Of a stretch of 64,000 nt of DNA, positions 23,090 to 43,873 are shown piece by piece (position 1 is the first letter of the stretch; each line of letters opens with the position of its first letter). Location: positions 156,060,676-156,124,675 of the forward strand of contig NC_072792.1 of NCBI RefSeq assembly GCF_028583425.1, given 5' to 3'. This stretch comes from Eublepharis macularius. Its lineage: Eukaryota > Chordata > Lepidosauria > Squamata > Eublepharidae. Below the pieces are notes generated by a model. That model saw nothing but the letters and a program-made list of their open reading frames with translations. It had not been told where the DNA came from and made no database searches. Made by a program: the position numbers and the translations under genes.

Positions 23090-23908
23090 AGATCCAGAGG
23101 AGTCAGCCGTGTTAATCTGTAGTTGCTAAATAGCAAGAAGTCATGTTACGACCCCTTTCTTTCTCTGTTAAGATTTTGCTTTTAATCCTTTTCTTCTTGC
23201 CCCCTCTGGGTAGATTGCTGCCAACAGTCAGTATATTCCAAAAGAATTTAAATTTCCCCTTTAATAACATGCCCAAGTGTCAGGCTCCTTCGTGGTACTA
23301 TGTGGCCCTGAGAATAGGAATGGGATATGGGGATAATAAATACTCTGGGATAAACAAAATAAACTTTTATTTTTACAAGAAGTGTATCGGTTTCATATTA
23401 TTTCTTAAGCTTGATGGTTTCAAAGTGTTAGCTGTTCTTAAAATTACGTTACTTAGACACACTCAGATCTTCAAAAACTCACTCTCAGGCTGCACACACA
23501 GTTTGCCTGCTTTAGATAGAATGAATGGGTTTTCTCTCAGGCACACAAGGTTCAGATTTCCACACAGGTTATATTTCTCTCAGAAATGCTTAAAACACGC
23601 TCAGACTGCACAGAGCTTGCCTGCTTTCCCCAGACTCAAATCTTTTTTCTCAGTCTAAAAACTGCATTCACTCCGCCCACACTTAGTCAACAACCAATCA
23701 TATCACTTTCATTCCTCTTTCACCCCCCCTACTCTTCATCTGTACCACACCAAGCATTTAAAGATACACACACACACACACTTAAAATCATCACAAGTCC
23801 AGTGGCACCTTTAAGATGCATCTGACGAAGAAAGCTGTAGTTCTCGAAAGCTTATGCTACAATAAAGTTGGTTAGTCTTAAAGGTGCTACTGGACTCTGT
23901 ACTATTTT
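23090..23908 (-). repeat. GGACTC-type SINE split by the solo LTR
   Basis: The left part (23090-23143, CAGAGGAGTCAGCCGTGTTA) and the right part (23796-23908, CCAGTGGCACCTTTAAGATG onwards) are two segments of one repeat family, comparable with the uninterrupted copy at 59780-59895. Confidence 0.55.
23144..23795 (+). mobile_element. candidate solo LTR of a retroelement
   Basis: A 652-bp block starts TGTTACGACC and ends in CA. It lies between AGTCA and AGTCC, a near-perfect 5-bp target duplication, and splits a GGACTC-type SINE. It holds an AATAAA run near 23335-23362 and a CA repeat at its end. No internal region is present, so it is a fossil left by LTR recombination. Gypsy-like or ERV origin cannot be decided. 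Confidence 0.5.
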
Positions 23909-23989
23909 CAGTTCAGAGTTTCTATGATGTACATACCTTTCTCTTTTTTATCATTTCTCCAGATCCTTCAAGGGAACCACAAGCTAGGC

Positions 23990-24228
23990 TGATTTTATCT
24001 TACTTCATTTGTCCCCCACTTTTCCTCCCCAATGGGGACCCCAAAGTGGTTTACAACATTCTTCCTTTCTTCACTTTCTCCTCACAACAATCCTGTGAGG
24101 TAAGTTAGGCTGAGAGCATGTGAATGGCTCAGGGTAACCTCGTGAGCTTCCATAGAAGAGTGGGGAGTTGAACCTGGATCACTCAGATCCTAGTCCAACT
24201 CTCTAACCACTACACCACGTTGGGTTGA
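23990..24228 (-). repeat. tRNA-derived SINE (CTTGGGCC family), inverted
   Basis: Plus strand has CCCAATGGGGACCCCAAAG, CACAACAATCCTGTGAGGTA and the inverse head CTAACCACTACACCACG. Other inverted copies: 29735-30048 (partial), 34040-34250, 48549-48755, 51945-52200, 54085-54262 and 58380-58595. Confidence 0.7.
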
Positions 24229-24814
24229 CTTGGGTGATCAACCTGTAGCCCTCACAGTATTGTCTCATCTGACTGACACTGGCTCCCCGGGGTCTCATGC
24301 AGAAATCTTTATCTACTACTTAGCCCAATAAGCAAGAGACTTGTGCATGCAAAATATACGCTATGCTCTAGAGCCATGGCCATGAGTAACCCAAGATATA
24401 GTTCCTCTCAGCATGGAAGTTCCACTTAGCAACTGCTGCCAATCACCACTGATCTGAAGAAAACAAAACCAAGGCTCCTCTGTCTTCGAGAGTTGTGTAG
24501 AAGAGGTCATTTTAGCAGGTGCAGCTTAACTAACACATGAGAAAGGTACATCTGTTAAAATATTCTCCTTCTGAAGTACCACAGGTACAGGAAATCCCCT
24601 AGGCATGACTTTACCTACTTTGTTTTAAAATAATCAAATCTTAATAATTCTGATTGATTTCAGTGGGAAATTTTAAATAAGTACTAAAGTTTCCCATTGA
24701 AATCAATAGAACTTAAATATGCTGAATGCTAGTTGGATCATGCTTCATATGTTTAATCTCAAAGCATACCCAAACAAGCAACAAAAAAGTGTCAACTAAA
24801 CTGAAATGAAGAAC

Positions 24815-27484
24815 AAAATCACACCATAAAATATTTATTATGAAACAAAAGATCTTTTGTCTTCACTTGTAAGAATCACTTCATCAAGTGCCCTTTAAGA
24901 ATTTTGTTTAAAAAATTATACCAAACATTAACATTGTTTTACATTATTATACAAGACATATAAAACACCACGTCACAAACTTTTGTTTAATTACAACTCA
25001 GAGCATATTCCCCATCTGTTGTAAATTAATTTCTAAATAGTTTCAATTTAACTTAATCATAAGCAAGTAAACAAAGAGATTCACCTGATTGTTCATATAA
25101 CCAAAAGGGGGTGTGCAATGAAAGCCATGAAGCTCTGGGAAAGAGAGAACAAAGTTGCTAAATTCGTTCATTCACAGTTGGAAAAAGAGCTAACCCGAGC
25201 CCATTTCCCTGAAGAGGAACAGTGGGGCATTGAGCCTCTTCAGTATAATTTCAAGCTAAAAACACTTGGAGAATATCCTTTGCTCTCCATGAAGTTCCAG
25301 CAGTACTTCTCAAAGGCCTTTTGTAATCCAACACAATAAGGCAGCTGCAAAGAAACCTTTTTTTCACACTGCACTGCAGTACTTTGTGTGGGGTAATCAT
25401 CAGTCCGGTGCTTCTTACAAGATGCAAGAGTCACACGTGCAAACGGTGAATTAGAGCGCACACAGTTCTTTGGATCAGAGCACTGACAGAATCTGTGTAC
25501 TCACTGAAGTATTCCATCAGTTAAGAAACTTTTCTTTTTTTATCATTTTAGCTTGTGCATGTAAAATAAAATTTTAGAGCCATTGAACTTAGCACAGTGT
25601 CAACACGTCTGGCTTCTGTAAAAAGAAACGTACTGAATGTTTCATTTATTGCTACTACTAAACATGAAAGCAAACCTTGCCGCACAAGCTGATGCATGTT
25701 TACTTAGATGAAAACCCCACTGAATCCTATGCAGCTTACACTTACGTACGTTTTGCACAGGATTGCAGCAGCCCTATAAGCACTGGGCCCCTCAAAGCAT
25801 AAAGCAAATGGATGTAAAGGCTTGCATCTCTTTTAGAACAATTGCCAGTGGGTGTTACTGGACCTAAATCTTCCTCTCCTACTACAGACCAACACAGCTA
25901 CCAACCTGAAACTGCCAGAAACGTAGCTGATGTTCGAATTCATCAAAATTAGTGCAATAACATCCTTTCAGATGATGCCATCCACTTGGAAGATTTTAAC
26001 TTTCCCAAAGTGTTTACATGATACAGAACTGCTTTGTTAATAAAGTCATTTTTACACAGTGGAAAGCTATGAAGATGTTGTCTGCCGCTCCCCTCCCCAA
26101 AGTATTTAGGTGCCATTAATATTTACCTTCTAGTACTCTTTCTACAGTTGTATCATTATGTCTGTGCAAGCCTTTTATATTCAGCTGTTTGGACTGACTT
26201 CATATATGCGTACACATACCCAAACAAAACACACACACATACAGATGGTCAGTGAGATGGATCTCAGAAATTAATACCACTTTCTCTGGCCCACACAATA
26301 CCACCTGGGCCTGGATTTCATATTTGGATTCCGTTTAAACAGAAACAGGGTCCTGCTGGAGCAACCCCTGGATGCAATCCATCACATGCCACTGAAGTTA
26401 AATTATAAGGCAAGTGTGTTTTGAGGACTGCAGTAGCTTGTGCAAACTTTGTCTGCAAATGCAATCAAAATTGAAATGTGCAGGACAAAAAGTCAAAACC
26501 TTCGTTTTTGTGGTTATTTCAGGCTGGAAAAAAACCTTTTCCATGTCTGATTTGAAAAATTGTCGAGGTAAGCAACACTTCTGCAAAATGTTAGAAGTTC
26601 TTGACCATAACAGAAACCAAAAAACTTCCTTCACAACTAGGTCCAAGAAACAAGGGGTTTGGGGGTTCTAACACTCCTGAATACCACTAAAGGGACTTTT
26701 GAAAGCAGCTATAGCAATGAGGCACTGCTATTGAAAGAAAAAAGGAGTGGGGTGGGGAGGGGACTAGAGAAGCTCTTTGGATCCCAACCAATGGATGAAA
26801 AGACCCCTCAAAAGTCAGATAATTTCAGGCCCCTCTGGAAACGAAATTGTTTGCATGCTTCCTCTACAGGAAATTATTCTTCATAAATATGGTGATTTCA
26901 GATTAAGTTTCAAGGACTCTGTGACTAACAAGGATTGCACTGTATCGCCTTCTGTCACCAGTGTGATTGTCAATACAGCAAATATGAAGTGTAGTTGGGG
27001 GACTTAGGGGGGAAAGGGTAAGAAAAGATGCTTTTAAAATATGATCTTGTACAGTGTTAACAGGATGCTTGCAATTATCTAGGCAAATACCTCCGACTGT
27101 CACACCTGAAGGGCACTTGTTGGCTGAGGCATCTAATCACTCTCATACACACTGGAGAACTGAAATGTTGATGCCCCTCCAGCATAATCTTTTGCCTCGG
27201 TAATCCTTTGCCTCTGTAAATCATGCATTGGAATGGAAGCATTATCTGGAAACTTTAATTAAAAGATACCTTCATACAGGATGTTCTTTCTTCTTTTTGG
27301 CAAACGAATCCAATGAAAAGAAAACCATTTATAAACACAGTCTGACATGCATGAGCCGTTCAAAATTATTTACAAATGATGTTCAGCAAACTTCTTTCCA
27401 AAAGTATTTCTCCTCTGTTCACAGTCAGTTGCAGCAATATATTTTTTTTGCTTGTGTGGTTTATTCCCCCGCCCCTTACCAAAG
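24815..27484 (-). other. SHISA2: probable SHISA2 3'UTR
   Basis: Downstream of the stop the sequence is AT-rich and mostly free of recognisable repeats for about 2.65 kb. One degraded SINE fragment lies near 25830-25905. The stretch ends at a minus-strand AATAAA (24834-24839), and past that point the minus strand is T/GT-rich (around 24770-24800), as expected downstream of a cleavage site. A closer AATAAA near 27460 is only about 20 nt past the stop and is unlikely to be used. Extent is inferred; no transcript data. Confidence 0.4.
24834..24839 (-). promoter_or_regulatory. candidate SHISA2 poly(A) signal AATAAA
   Basis: A minus-strand AATAAA is followed within about 60 nt by a T- and GT-rich stretch. 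Position and context fit the distal end of the SHISA2 transcript. Other AATAAA hexamers exist further up the UTR, for example near 25663. Confidence 0.35.
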
Positions 27485-35749
<8,265 letters not shown>

Positions 35750-36042
35750 TTAAGGCTTTGGTTGGGCAGGGGGGGGGGCTGTCTGAGAGCGTGTGGGACG
35801 GGGACAGCGAGTCCCACTGTCTAAAAAGCCGGAGTGTTTGGGGGACAAGGGGAGCCAACGGTGGAACCCTGTTGAAACTGGCTAGGATGGGACAGCCCGG
35901 CGTGCCCTCAGCTGCTGCGCCACTTCGGCTTGCGGATGGCAACCTGCGCGTGGATGTGGAAGAAGGGGGTTTTAAAAGTGCGCGCTGAGTTCCTAGCGGC
36001 TGCTTGCCGGCTTTGGGTGACTCGGACTGTAAGGCAGTTTCG

Positions 36043-36125
36043 GGTGGGCGGTCCCGTTGGTCTGCAGTCGAACGGCAAGATCCAGGTTCAGCAGCACCTT
36101 AAAGACCAACGTCTTATTCTCCAGC
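36043..36125. repeat. GGACTC-type repeat fragment inside the SHISA2 CpG island
   Basis: GTTGGTCTGCAGTCGAACGG, then CAGCAGCACCTTAAAGACCA is recognisable as this family, with extra CpG sites compared with copies elsewhere. It lies about 0.5 kb upstream of the SHISA2 start codon. Confidence 0.5.
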
Positions 36126-37499
36126 TCGTGAGGGGCGCGATGCGCCGCAAGGCAAGGCGGAGGGCAGGCTGGGGAGCTGCGCGCAACAGCAGGTCCCCGC
36201 AGAGGCGTCGCGTGTTAGAGCCCGCCAAGCAGGAACAGCCTCGCCGCCAAAGAAGCGAATCCCACTGACAAGCTCCGCAGCGGAGTCATTCGTCGGCGGC
36301 GCCTTCCTCGCCGGGCAATCAGCTGCCTCCGGGGCTAGCGAGGAGCTTCCGCGTTGCGCGCGGGGCTTCCCTTCCCGGGGGTCCGAGGCCAAAGTGCAGG
36401 GAGGCTTCTCAAGCTGCCGAGGGCGGGCGACGCACCAGAGTCCCCCGCCGCGGGGACAAGCGCAGGCCACTCGCCGGAGAGGGTCGGGCAGGAGAGGCGG
36501 GTCCGCGGGGGGTGGAGAGCGCCACCAGGCAGCCGGGACGGAACGAAGGGCTCCGGGAACCATAACACTCCGGCCGGCAGGTCCCTGGGCCGGCGTCTGT
36601 GAGCCAAGTGGCGGGCAGGACGAAACCGCTGGGAGCCTCCAAGGGCGATCCCGGCAGGCGTGGCGAGGCTCGCCCGCTGCGCGCGCGTCGCTTTCAAACG
36701 GCGTCCATCGTCAGTCAAGGGGCGCCGTGCGGGCGCTTGGCCGCCCTCGTGGCCGCCTCGCCGGCGCAGGAAGGGAGTCAGGTCGCCTCTCCAAAAGTCG
36801 CCATTCCCGTTCGCCCCAGGCGGCTCGATCCCTGCCAGGCAGCGAGTCCCGCGCACGAAGCCTCAGGCTTTCATCCGGGGCAGGAAGCACGAGGCGGCCT
36901 GGAGCGCACAGCGCTGTGCCTCGCTGCCCTCTCCGCTCCGCCTGGAGTTTTCCCTTTTGGCCGCTCGTTCGTCTGCTTCTCCCCGCTCCTACGGAGAGGC
37001 GGGCAGGAGCCCCTGGCGGCCTGGCTCTCGCACTCCCTTGGAAGGAGGCGCCGCACGCAACTCCTACAACTTGCCGCCAGCCCTTCTGTGAACGCCGCCG
37101 GCGCCTGGGAAACTCCTTGGCTCAGTTGCCTGCCGGAGGGGGCCGCCAAGAGGAGCTACCGGGGCGCGCGGGCTCCCTTCACTGCTCCTCCGCCGACTTG
37201 CTTGCTGTGTTATTATAGGCACCCTACACCCTCCAGGCGCGCATGCGTCTTAGGCACTCCCACCCTCCCGTGCTCCATGAATGGAGAGCTTTAGATTTTC
37301 TTCCATTCGGGGAGCGGGGAGAAAGGATCGATCGGTTAAGAAAGGGAGGAAGGCGGCGACCAGCGGGGAGGGAAAAGGTGTCTGGCTGAGCCTCAGCGTA
37401 GAGAATAGTGACGGGCTGGTCTGTTAATGCATGTTTATATACTTCCAACATCTTATGCAAGAAAATAGGTAATGATAATAGTAATAACTGTGCGTATAT

Positions 37500-37700
37500 A
37501 CCACTCTTTTAGACAGATTAGCGCCCCACTCAGAGGGGTGAATAGTCAGTGTATTATTATCCCCACAACATAGCTGGGGAGCTGAGGCTGAGAGGAGTGG
37601 CTTACCCAAGGCCACCTGCTGAGCTCATGGCAGTACCAGGATTCAAACCAACAGAGTGCTGCTACACATCCTAACCACTTAATCACTGTACTACAAACAA
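37500..37700 (-). repeat. tRNA-derived SINE variant
   Basis: Plus strand GCCCCACTCAGAGGGGTG, CCCAAGGCCACCTGCTGAGC and CTAACCACTTAATCACTG. The plus-strand copy at 56600-56830 (GTAGCATAGTAGTTAAGTGG) is the same variant. Confidence 0.6.
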
Positions 37701-37830
37701 GTACTCCTTTTGTTACTTTAAAAGCTAGAGTGGTACACAGAAGAAGGAAGCTTTGACTCAAAGGCTCATACCCTGGAAGACCCTAGTTGGTCTTTAAGGT
37801 GCTACTGGAACCAAATCTCACTCCTCTAAT

Positions 37831-39252
37831 CACGCCATCCTTCAAAAGACAAGAACATGTAACACAGGAACAGTAACACGGTCAGATGTTCCAGAGCAAA
37901 TAAACTGGGGGGTGCTGCTTTTTGGGGGGTCTAATTCAAGAGTGAGGGCAGCACTCCCAAAACAATTTCTTGGTGGGATTTTTGTATTGTGCATGTACAC
38001 TGCAACAAGCACATATACTTGTTTCATTGCAAGTACATATGACAAGAAGCCTGTGTACTGTGTCCACTATATGTATGATATAACCTGAATTTAAATATTA
38101 GTAGCAAATAAAAAAGAAATACATTGCCAAGCAGAGTTTAAATATTAGTTCAGAGTAGCGAGCACTATGAGGGCAGGTCAGTAGAAGGCCGCCTGCAGCA
38201 TAGCAGTCCCTGGGCATAATCTAGCCAAAATTAAGCAAACATCTCCTAAAACTAGAACTCAGTGTTACCTTGTGAAATTGGTTGTCACATTTAGGACAGG
38301 AAAAAGGGGAGCATTTCTTCACACCATGTATAGTTCGCCTATGGAATTCACTGCTACAATATATGATGATAGCCACTGGTGTATAGCACCTGCAGGTTCA
38401 ACAAGACTTGAGAATCTATTAGATAGATAACTGATCTGACCCATCAGCGTTCTTACATTGTGCTTTTAAGCCCTTTTGTGTTCATTGATTTCAATGGCAG
38501 ATCACTGAGAACATGCTTTAATCTCTCATTGAGATCAATGGGGCTTAAAAGTGTCTGCCTTGATTTTGCCTCTGTCTTTTATAGACAGCTGGACAATTTT
38601 TCTAGTTATGTGCACTAAGTACAATGTTACTTTCCAAATGTAAGGTAAGACAAAGAAATAATGTGCATCTGTTATTAGCTCTTGCAGTCACATAGTGCTC
38701 TACATGTAGTGTTTTGCCATCTCCACCTAGAGGTATTATCCTTTCATAATGCAGGGAGTTCGCATCAGACAGAATGAAGCATTACAAATAATGTCAAAAA
38801 AATTAAAGAGAAATTCATGCTAGATAACTAGCCTTGGGGCAGATCCAGGGAAGGTGAATCTGTCCATCTACAATGTTTAAACAGATTTTGTACATTTTCT
38901 GAAAGGCTTTTGACTGAGAACAAATGAAAATTCATAAAATGTAGTGCATTGCTTGGTAGAAACTGGCATAGGGTATCCCCTCTCTCTCCAAGACTGCACT
39001 AAAATATTTACTAAGTTTTGGGGCGGGGTGGGGGTGGGGATAAAACCACTAGCTTTCAGTACGATAGCTTGAATTAATGTACAATAAATGCCTGGACCAG
39101 GCCCCTAACTTCTTGTCATGGGTACCTTTAGCAACTGTTTTAGAAGGTTCCGGAGGTGGCCATTATTTGGACTGTCCTGCCTCTATTCAAACATGCATGC
39201 ACCCATGCTCTTTGCCTGGATTTCTCCATCACGTCTGATAGACAATAAGTGT
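37831..39252. other. region upstream of the SHISA2 CpG island
   Basis: Holds the CR1-like fragment 38255-38460 and a small palindromic piece; otherwise unique AT-rich sequence in which SHISA2 enhancers could lie, though none can be read by eye. Confidence 0.4.
38255..38460 (+). mobile_element. CR1-like LINE fragment
   Basis: The stretch GGACAGGAAAAAGGGGAGC, CATTTCTTCACAC, ATGGAATTCACTGC resembles the C-terminal coding and 3' part of a CR1-type LINE. Truncated on both sides. Confidence 0.5.
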
Positions 39253-39260
39253 GGTGTAAT

Positions 39261-39518
39261 CAGGGCTTTTTTTCTGGGAAAAGAGGTGGTGGAACTCAGT
39301 GGGTTGCTATCGGAGAAAATGGTCACATGGCTGGTGGCCCCGCCCCCTGATCTCCAGACAGAGGGGAGTTGAGATTGCCCTCTGCGCCGCTCAGCACAGT
39401 CAGGGCAATCTCAACTCCCCTCTGTCTGGAGATCAGGGGGCGGGGCCACCATCCATGTGACCATTTTCAAGAGGTGCCAGAACTCCGTTCCACTGCATTC
39501 CCACTGAAAAAAGCCCTG
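39261..39518. mobile_element. foldback hAT-like MITE, copy 3
   Basis: Both CAGGGC ends are present, with a perfect 8-bp target duplication GGTGTAAT at 39253-39260 and 39519-39526. It is inserted at the start of a tRNA-derived SINE, whose GTGTAATGG A-box region supplied the target. Confidence 0.93.
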
Positions 39519-39740
39519 GGTGTAATGGTTAAGAGTGTCAGACCAGGATCTGGGAGAACCAAGTTCCAATCCCCACACTGCTACAGAAGCTCACTGAGTG
39601 TCCCTGGACCTGTGAGTATCAACCTGACCTACCTCTCAGTCTGGCGATTGTTGTTGTGAGGATCAAATGGACAAGGAGAAACGAGATGTAAATGTTTTGA
39701 GCCCCTGCTGAGGAGAAAAATGGAAAATAAATAAAATGAT
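39519..39740 (+). repeat. tRNA-derived SINE (CTTGGGCC family), entered by MITE copy 3
   Basis: GGTGTAATGGTTAAGAGTGTC, B-box AAGTTCCAATCC, then TTGTTGTGAGGATCAAATGG and an A-rich tail. Its first 8 bp are the right half of the MITE target duplication. Confidence 0.7.
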
Positions 39741-39744
39741 AAAT

Positions 39745-41880
39745 AAAAAAACATCTGCCCATGGATATGTCCCTTGTTGAAGGGGACTGTAGTCTCTAGC
39801 TGTACATGGCTTTGTTTACTCTGTCCAAATCCATCCTTGTTATATCCCCAGGTAGGAGCTCTCTTTAACCAGCTGCTGCCTGCCCGTGTCTCTACAGGCT
39901 TCATTTGGTCAGATTCTCCCTTATGCGAATTAGTCTCTTGATGCAATTCAAGAGCCTCAGCTGACTCCCAGCCTACAACACATACCAACTGAGAGAAGTT
40001 TCCACTCAAGTAGAAAGTGCTTTACTCTCAGTTTTTAAACCTCCCTTCTGAGTTACTGTTAAGATTCAAAATAAGCCTTGCTGTAAGGTGAGCACCGCAC
40101 ATTTTTGCGCGCGCGCGCGTGTGCGTGTGTGCGTGTGTGTGTGTGTTACCCTCCCCCCAACGTTTCCCTCACTGCTTTGTGAAGAGCCAGAACCAGGAAT
40201 AAACACATCTCTGGAGTAAGGGAGTAATAGAAGCATTCCTTTCTGTCAAGTGAGCCCTGAATGTTATTTTGTCAAAGTAGGGAGAAGAGACCAACTAGTC
40301 CAGTGATTTTACTGGTCAAGGTGAGTTTGATTAGAGAAAGGAATAATCCACTGTGAATCGCTGCCATCTTGTGTCATCTACCATCCTCCTGAATGGCAAG
40401 AGCTAATAATCTTCTAGCTTCCAGTCACCTCAGAGCAGGAGCCAGAAGACATGCTGATTGGTTGCTAGAATCCAACATCTCAACCCTAGAAATTACAATT
40501 GACTAAGTGACAGCAAGGAGGTAGAGTCTTAACACAGACATCAGTATATCTATCATCACAGCCCCATCTTTGATACTTAAATCCAGAGATTGGAGTCATG
40601 GAATAGGCTTGCCAATCCCTGGGACAGGGTCCCCCTACCAGCCACACTCTCATGCTCCCCCATCATGACGGAGGAGCCACAGGGCCTGCTGAAACCCAGT
40701 TTGGTAAAAATTGCCATTTGGAGGTGACTTTTACTGAATTGGGCTTCAGTGCACCCCACGGCTCCTCCATCATGCTAATTTTCTAGCTGCACTCTTAACC
40801 ATCACAGCATATTTACCTCAGGATGTAAAAAATCGTTTGCTACATGGCTCCCCCACCGAATCATGCTGCATTGCACCTTTACATCCTGATGCTCTCCCTT
40901 GTAACACCCCACCCAACTTTGTCTGGGATATAAAAGCTCAGGGATCTCCATTCCTACTCGTGTTTGAAGAAGGGAGCCCTGTGTCATGTCTGAGCCCCAT
41001 CCATGCCAATTTTAATTATCCTTTTGTGCTGAACTAATGTACCTTGCTGTAACTCGATGTCATTTTACCAATGTCATAACTATTTCTTTCACAGGCTTCC
41101 ACAGGTGTTTATCTAATAGACTGTAACAGCTTCCAGTGTTTCTGACCTTGTACTCCCTCTCAGACTTTGCTATGTCTTGCTTCCTAGTGACTCAACTTGC
41201 TATTACAAATATGTGAAATGTTCTCACACAAGAAAAGCGCTAAAATCTTGTTTATGATTGGGAGGGGGGAAAAGAGCAGACTTGAATGTTAAAAGAGAAG
41301 TCTCTCACATGATGTCATTCCTATCAACGTTTACTCTTGCTGCTTAGATGCTTACCTTGCTTCTGAGTAGTCCTGTGGACATATATATGGAAATGATCTG
41401 ATGTCTGAATAAAAACCATTTAACCAAGAACCTGTGTCTTGCTGCAATGGTCCAGGGACCTGTCTGCCGTATCCTGTCATCCATAGCCTGATGCTCAAAA
41501 GCTGACATCTTGAAAACCTTATTGGTCTCTATGGTGCCACTGGACTGAAATCCTACTGTACCATGCTGACTCATAAATAAATATGTATTCATTTACTTCA
41601 CTTATAGTCTGCCTTTCTAGCTGAGACTCAAAGTGGATTCACAACTAAAAACTAATAACAATGAAATACATAGAACCAAACAAAAATCAGGGAATGCAGT
41701 GAAGTATCGTTACTAGATTGGAGAACCATGCAGTGAGATGTAGCTTTTCAGAGTCATGTCTCAGGGCAGCAGCGGAGAGGTACAGAGGCTGGGAAATCAA
41801 GTGACAGAAAAGCAAGGAGGGAAGATACAAGTTGGATTTCATATTCAGGATTTCTTCCAGCCTAAGAAGCTTGGAAAAGT
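39745..41880. other. intergenic, few recognised repeats
   Basis: A microsatellite at 40108-40146, a possible diverged TAGGGTTGCC-type element near 40605-40790, and a repeat tail at 41580-41680. No gene seen. Confidence 0.4.
40108..40146. repeat. (GC)n(GT)n microsatellite
   Basis: Alternating GCGCGC passing into GTGTGT over about 38 bp; purine-pyrimidine alternation of this kind can adopt Z-DNA. Confidence 0.85.
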
Positions 41881-41887
41881 TGTGTCT

Positions 41888-42030
41888 CCGCAGCAGAGCA
41901 TCTGCTTGGCATGCACAAGGTCCCAGGTTCCATCCTGGCATCGCCAGCTGGAAGGATCAGGTGGTAGGTGATGTGAAAGACCTCTGCCTAAGACCCTGGA
42001 GAGCTGCTGCCTGCTGAGTAGACAATTCTG
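41888..42030 (+). repeat. tRNA-Ala-like SINE, second copy
   Basis: CGCAGCAGAGCATCTGCTTG, GGCATGCACAAGGTCCCAGG then GGAGAGCTGCTGCC. The 5' tip is truncated. Confidence 0.65.
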
Positions 42031-42213
42031 CCCCTAGTGGACAAACTTTCTGATTAAGAGTGTTCAAAACTTCCTTCCGCTTAAATGACCCATCCATTGG
42101 AGAAAGACACAGGAAGGCTCCTTGGGCTGAAGGACTTTGGTTAGAGAAGTGACAGAATACAACCCAGTGATTGAAACATCCAGCCAAATCTTTTATCTTC
42201 ATTTCCCTGTTGG

Positions 42214-42473
42214 CAGGGCTTTTTTTCAGGGGGAACGCGGGGGAACAGAGTTCCGGAACCTCTTGAAAATGGTCACATGGCTGGTGGCCCCGCCCCCTGA
42301 TCTCCAGACAGAGGGGAGTTGAGAGTGCCCTCTGCACCGCTCAGTGGCGTGGAGGGCAATCTCAACTCCCCTCTGTCTGGAGATCAGGGGGCGGGGCCAC
42401 CAGCCATGTGACCATTTTCTCCGAGGGCAACCCACTAAGTTCCACCACCTCTTTTCCCAGAAAAAAAGCCCTG
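42214..42473. mobile_element. foldback hAT-like MITE, copy 4
   Basis: Complete palindrome with perfect 8-bp target duplication CCTGTTGG (42206-42213 and 42474-42481). The intact duplication and high arm identity suggest a young insertion. Confidence 0.93.
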
Positions 42474-43873
42474 CCTGTTGGTAATAGTAGCTGTCAAACA
42501 CCACTATTGGACTTCCTGAACTCCTAGGCAAAATATATTTTCCTGCCTCCCTACAAGATTTCACAGAGGTGTAGGAATGTTATCTGTTTACGGATTACTC
42601 ACTTTTGAGGATGAGGTAACAACTGATTTTAAAACACCCTACAGAAACTCCACATATAGTTGTTTCACAAGGGAGAAAATGGCTGTGATCCTAAAGATAA
42701 TGTTATGGCATCTGGTGATGGAAAAAGTAGTGCAACAGTACAAAGCGAATAACACTGCACTGGAAAACAGACTAGGTTGCTTTCAAAGTAAGAATTTGCC
42801 TGGACAGGAGCAATTCTTTTGTTCTTCAAGATATATGCAAGAAGAGATGTTGATGCCATTGCTCAGTCATGTGTAAGACAAGAACCAGCTCAGTCAGAGA
42901 GAGTCTATATAGGGAAAGGACATGCCATCTGCCCCTCCCAGTTCCCCAAATCATTAGCCTGTCTGAACTGGAAAGAAGCTCCTTATGGATTAATATGGTG
43001 ATCAAATGTACTCAGGGTGTGCATGCCAAATCAAGGCACAAGGAAAGGACTAGAGATAAAATTTTGCTACGGCACTTCCAGAATGGAGATGCCGCCACAG
43101 GAAACCAATGAGAATCTTTCTTCTAGATTTAAACATCTGTGTGAAATGCACCAGAATCTGCTAGGGAGGCAAATGTAAAGTGATGTGAACTGTGTGCTAT
43201 AAAAAAAATAACAGGCCCCATGATATTCCCAGGGACATTTCCATCTAGACAGCAAGTGATGACTGCATAGAACCGTAGGACAGATTCCCCTTCTCCAGAG
43301 GTTGCTTTTCAATATTTACATGGAGCATATTGCATGCTGGGAAAGCTTTCAGGAGTTCATTGTGTGAATTCTCATGGAGGCAGTGCAGAGCAGACATGAT
43401 CAATAAACTTCCTAGTTATATGTCTCAATGTAGAGTCTGGGCTCATTGATGTAGGGACTCCTGGGACTGGAGGACACACAAGATGTGTAATATGGTAAAA
43501 ACAAAAATACAGAAGCAAAACCTGGAATTATTATTTTCTGGGCAGGGGGCCACTAACAATTGCATAATAAACTGATGGAGTCTGTTATATCACACATGGA
43601 AACACTTAAGAACAAGGAGCAAGAAGTCATTTTATCTGAAGCAACTCATGATTCTAAAGATTAGTATGATTAGTCTTTTTTCTGTTTTTAGCCTTAAACA
43701 AATAGGAACACCTCTGAATTTATATATATATTTTCCAAAGTATAATCTCTTCACTATATGCATAGTAGCCTGTATTTGATGACACAGTTTTGAAGACTTA
43801 ATGGTATTTAAGTTTACTTAACAGCGGTTGGCAATGTTTGCCAATTCGCTCCATCAAAGCAGCCCATTGAGCC

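Noticed and set aside
23143-23658. 171-codon plus-strand open frame
   Set aside because: It lies within the candidate solo LTR and shows no protein family features.
1-24800. 3' exons of ATP8A2, the expected left neighbour
   Set aside because: No P4-ATPase membrane segment or motif was recognised on the plus strand; the gene is absent, diverged at its end, or outside the window.
36394-37294. Long open frames on both strands upstream of SHISA2
   Set aside because: GC-rich promoter sequence with overlapping open frames in most readings and no recognisable domain.
42577-42876. 99-codon plus-strand open frame
   Set aside because: No domain, no splice-site support and ordinary AT-rich composition.
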